Origin: Pseudomonadota bacterium
GTDB taxonomy: Bacteria; Pseudomonadota; Gammaproteobacteria; Burkholderiales; Burkholderiaceae_D
Direction of reading: 5' to 3'
Assembly: GCA_023389425.1 (NCBI GenBank)
Contig: JAEWEK010000264.1
Location: forward strand, 1-5,166
Length of the DNA stretch: 5,166 nt
Below, one piece after another: positions 3,730-5,166 of this stretch (the stretch's first letter is position 1; each line of letters starts with the position of its first letter). A model generated the notes under the pieces. The model did no database searches. It worked only from the letters and a program-made list of their open reading frames with translations, and had not been told where the DNA came from. The position numbers and the translations under genes were made by a program.

Positions 3730-5166
3730 TCAGAACTTGCTGTCCTTCTTCTCTTCCTTCTCATCCTTCTGCCTGGCCCTGATCTCGCGTTCGCGCGCAT
3801 CGATCACCGACTGGTCGTAGAAGGAGACGTCCTTGGCCTTGCGCGCCAGGCCCAGCTGGTCCATGGCAGCGGGCAGCGCGCCGCTGAGCGCATACGATTC
3901 CGCCAGCGCCATGTGCTGCAAGGCGATCTTGCCTTCCTTGGAATAAGTGCGGGCCAGCGTGTCGTACAGCTTCGGCTCGGAACGGTACTGCTGAATCTGG
4001 TCGCGCAGGAAACGTGCTGCTTCTTCGTACTTGCCGGCGGCGATCATCGCCTCGGCGTTCTGGTGCGCGATCGCACGCGACAGCGGGAAGCGCTGGTAAG
4101 CCAGCGCCGCATCCTGCACCGCGCGCTGCACCACCGCGTCCGGCTGGCCCGGCGCCAGTTCGATTTCGATCTGCAGGCCGGCGAACAGGGTGGCGCCTTC
4201 CGAGCTGTCGTGCTCGGCCGAGAACACACCCGGCTTCGGCTTGAGCGAGGCGCGCGCCTTGTCCAGCCAGCTCTGCGCGCCGGCCAGGTCGCCCTGCTTG
4301 AGGGCGAGGAAGGACAGGCCGTACTGCGCGGCCACCTGTTCCTGCCGGTTCGGCTGCGCCAGCTGGCCGGTGAAGAAGGCCTTGTTTTCCTGGACGCCTT
4401 TGACGCTGCTGTCCTGCAGCACGCGGGCCCGGGCGCGGACAATGTGAAAGTCGAGCGAATCCGGCCGCGTTGCCTTGTGCTTCGACGTCATGCGGATGCG
4501 GGCCTGGATGTCGGCGATGCGCTCCTCGGTCATCGGGTGGCTGCTGAGCCATGGCGGCGGATCCGGGTACAGGCGCGTGGCGTTTTGCAGGCGCTTGAAG
4601 AAGCCCACCATGCCGGACGTGTCGAAGCCGGCCGAATTCATGATCTGGAAGCCGACCCGGTCGGCCTCGCGCTCGGCATCGCGGCTGAAATTGAGCTGGC
4701 GCTGGATCGCCAGGCCCTGCCCGCCCAGCGCGATGCCCATCGCCGCGTCCGGACTGGCCTTGGCTGCCAGCGCCGCCAGGATCAGCGAGGCCAGCGGCAG
4801 CAGCATGTCCTCGCGCTGTTTGCCCAGCTGGCGCGCGATGTGGCGCTGCTGCACGTGGCCGATCTCGTGCGACATGACCGACGCCAGCTCCGACTCGTTC
4901 TGCGCCGCGATCAGCAGCGCCGAGTGCACGGCGATGAAACCGCCCGGCAGCGCGAACGCGTTGATCATCGGGTCGCGCACGGCGAAGAAGAAGAAATTGA
5001 GGTTGTTTTCGCCGCGCGCGTCGGGTGCGGCGGCGACCAGGGCGCTGCCGAAATTGTTCAGGTATTCGAGGGTGGGATCATCGTCGAGGTAGTCCGGATC
5101 GCGCCGGATGTCGTTCATGATCTCCTCGCCCAGCTTGCGTTCGAGGATGGGCGACAGGTCTTCGCG
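3730..5166 (-). CDS. Periplasmic M48 metalloprotease, BepA-like, 5' end cut by window edge
   Basis: This is a zinc metalloprotease of family M48 with a helical, TPR-like C-terminal half, resembling E. coli BepA (YfgC), which degrades or assists stalled outer-membrane proteins such as LptD in the periplasm. The frame is open to the right edge: 16 codons precede the ATG at 5116-5118 and read as RKLGEEIMNDIRRDPDY-type family sequence, so that ATG is internal. The signal peptide and first residues lie outside. The catalytic HEIGH is encoded at 4855-4869. The third zinc ligand is the Glu at 4672-4674 in SRDAEREAD, with the conserved ExxxD. A SHPMTEERI segment (His at 4537-4539) matches the loop carrying the regulatory His246 of BepA. 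About 478 residues are visible against 487 for whole BepA. The extreme C-terminus is highly charged (KDEKEEKKDSKF). The TPR-like assignment is by pattern (for example QYGLSFLALKQGDLAGAQ). Confidence 0.93.
   Translation of the reverse strand, partial: REDLSPILERKLGEEIMNDIRRDPDYLDDDPTLEYLNNFGSALVAAAPDARGENNLNFFFFAVRDPMINAFALPGGFIAVHSALLIAAQNESELASVMSHEIGHVQQRHIARQLGKQREDMLLPLASLILAALAAKASPDAAMGIALGGQGLAIQRQLNFSRDAEREADRVGFQIMNSAGFDTSGMVGFFKRLQNATRLYPDPPPWLSSHPMTEERIADIQARIRMTSKHKATRPDSLDFHIVRARARVLQDSSVKGVQENKAFFTGQLAQPNRQEQVAAQYGLSFLALKQGDLAGAQSWLDKARASLKPKPGVFSAEHDSSEGATLFAGLQIEIELAPGQPDAVVQRAVQDAALAYQRFPLSRAIAHQNAEAMIAAGKYEEAARFLRDQIQQYRSEPKLYDTLARTYSKEGKIALQHMALAESYALSGALPAAMDQLGLARKAKDVSFYDQSVIDAREREIRARQKDEKEEKKDSKF

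Noticed and set aside
3730..5118. M48 protease starting at the ATG 5116-5118
   Set aside because: The frame continues open to the window edge with family-like residues (RKLGEEI), and a periplasmic BepA-like enzyme needs a signal peptide, so the real start is outside the window.
1..5166. A mobile, defence or otherwise novel multi-gene system
   Set aside because: All but one gene belong to familiar families, codon use is uniform, and no transposase, integrase, direct repeat boundaries or defence-type domains are visible.

Overview
This 5.2-kb window reads as ordinary, densely packed chromosome from a high-GC betaproteobacterium, most likely Oxalobacteraceae (Massilia/Duganella/Janthinobacterium type). 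That placement rests on GC-rich codon use and on the style of the Pgk, YheT-like, CHCC zinc-finger and M48 proteins; no rRNA or other marker fixes the genus. I see no tRNA or rRNA gene, CRISPR array, insertion sequence, integrase, phage gene or toxin-antitoxin pair. No stretch over 300 bases lacks a gene.

Left part (1-1821, minus strand): an azlC-azlD gene pair encodes a two-component branched-chain amino acid exporter, with the frames overlapping by 8 bp. Downstream, 33 bp after azlD, lies the start of pgk (phosphoglycerate kinase), which runs off the left edge of the window. pgk may be read from the azlCD transcript, from a weak promoter candidate at the end of azlD, or both.

Middle part (1941-3729, plus strand): after a 119-bp divergent intergenic region come three genes that look like one transcription unit. 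They are a 64-residue CHCC zinc-finger protein, a YheT-family alpha/beta hydrolase with a complete Ser-Asp-His triad, and a 195-residue protein of unknown function whose start overlaps the hydrolase stop by 8 bp. A perfect 8-bp-stem palindrome sits between the zinc-finger and hydrolase genes and may be a dispersed repeat.

Right part (3730-5166, minus strand): a periplasmic M48 metalloprotease with a helical, TPR-like C-terminal half, related to BepA, is cut at its N-terminus by the right edge. Its stop codon directly abuts the stop codon of the plus-strand unknown gene, so the two units converge with no spacer.

The window holds housekeeping functions: glycolysis, amino acid export, outer-membrane quality control, and a hydrolase of unclear substrate. 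I find no convincing new system. The points most worth a second look are the unknown protein coupled to the YheT-like hydrolase, the palindrome at 2139-2158, the zero-spacer convergent junction, and the azlC start without a visible Shine-Dalgarno.
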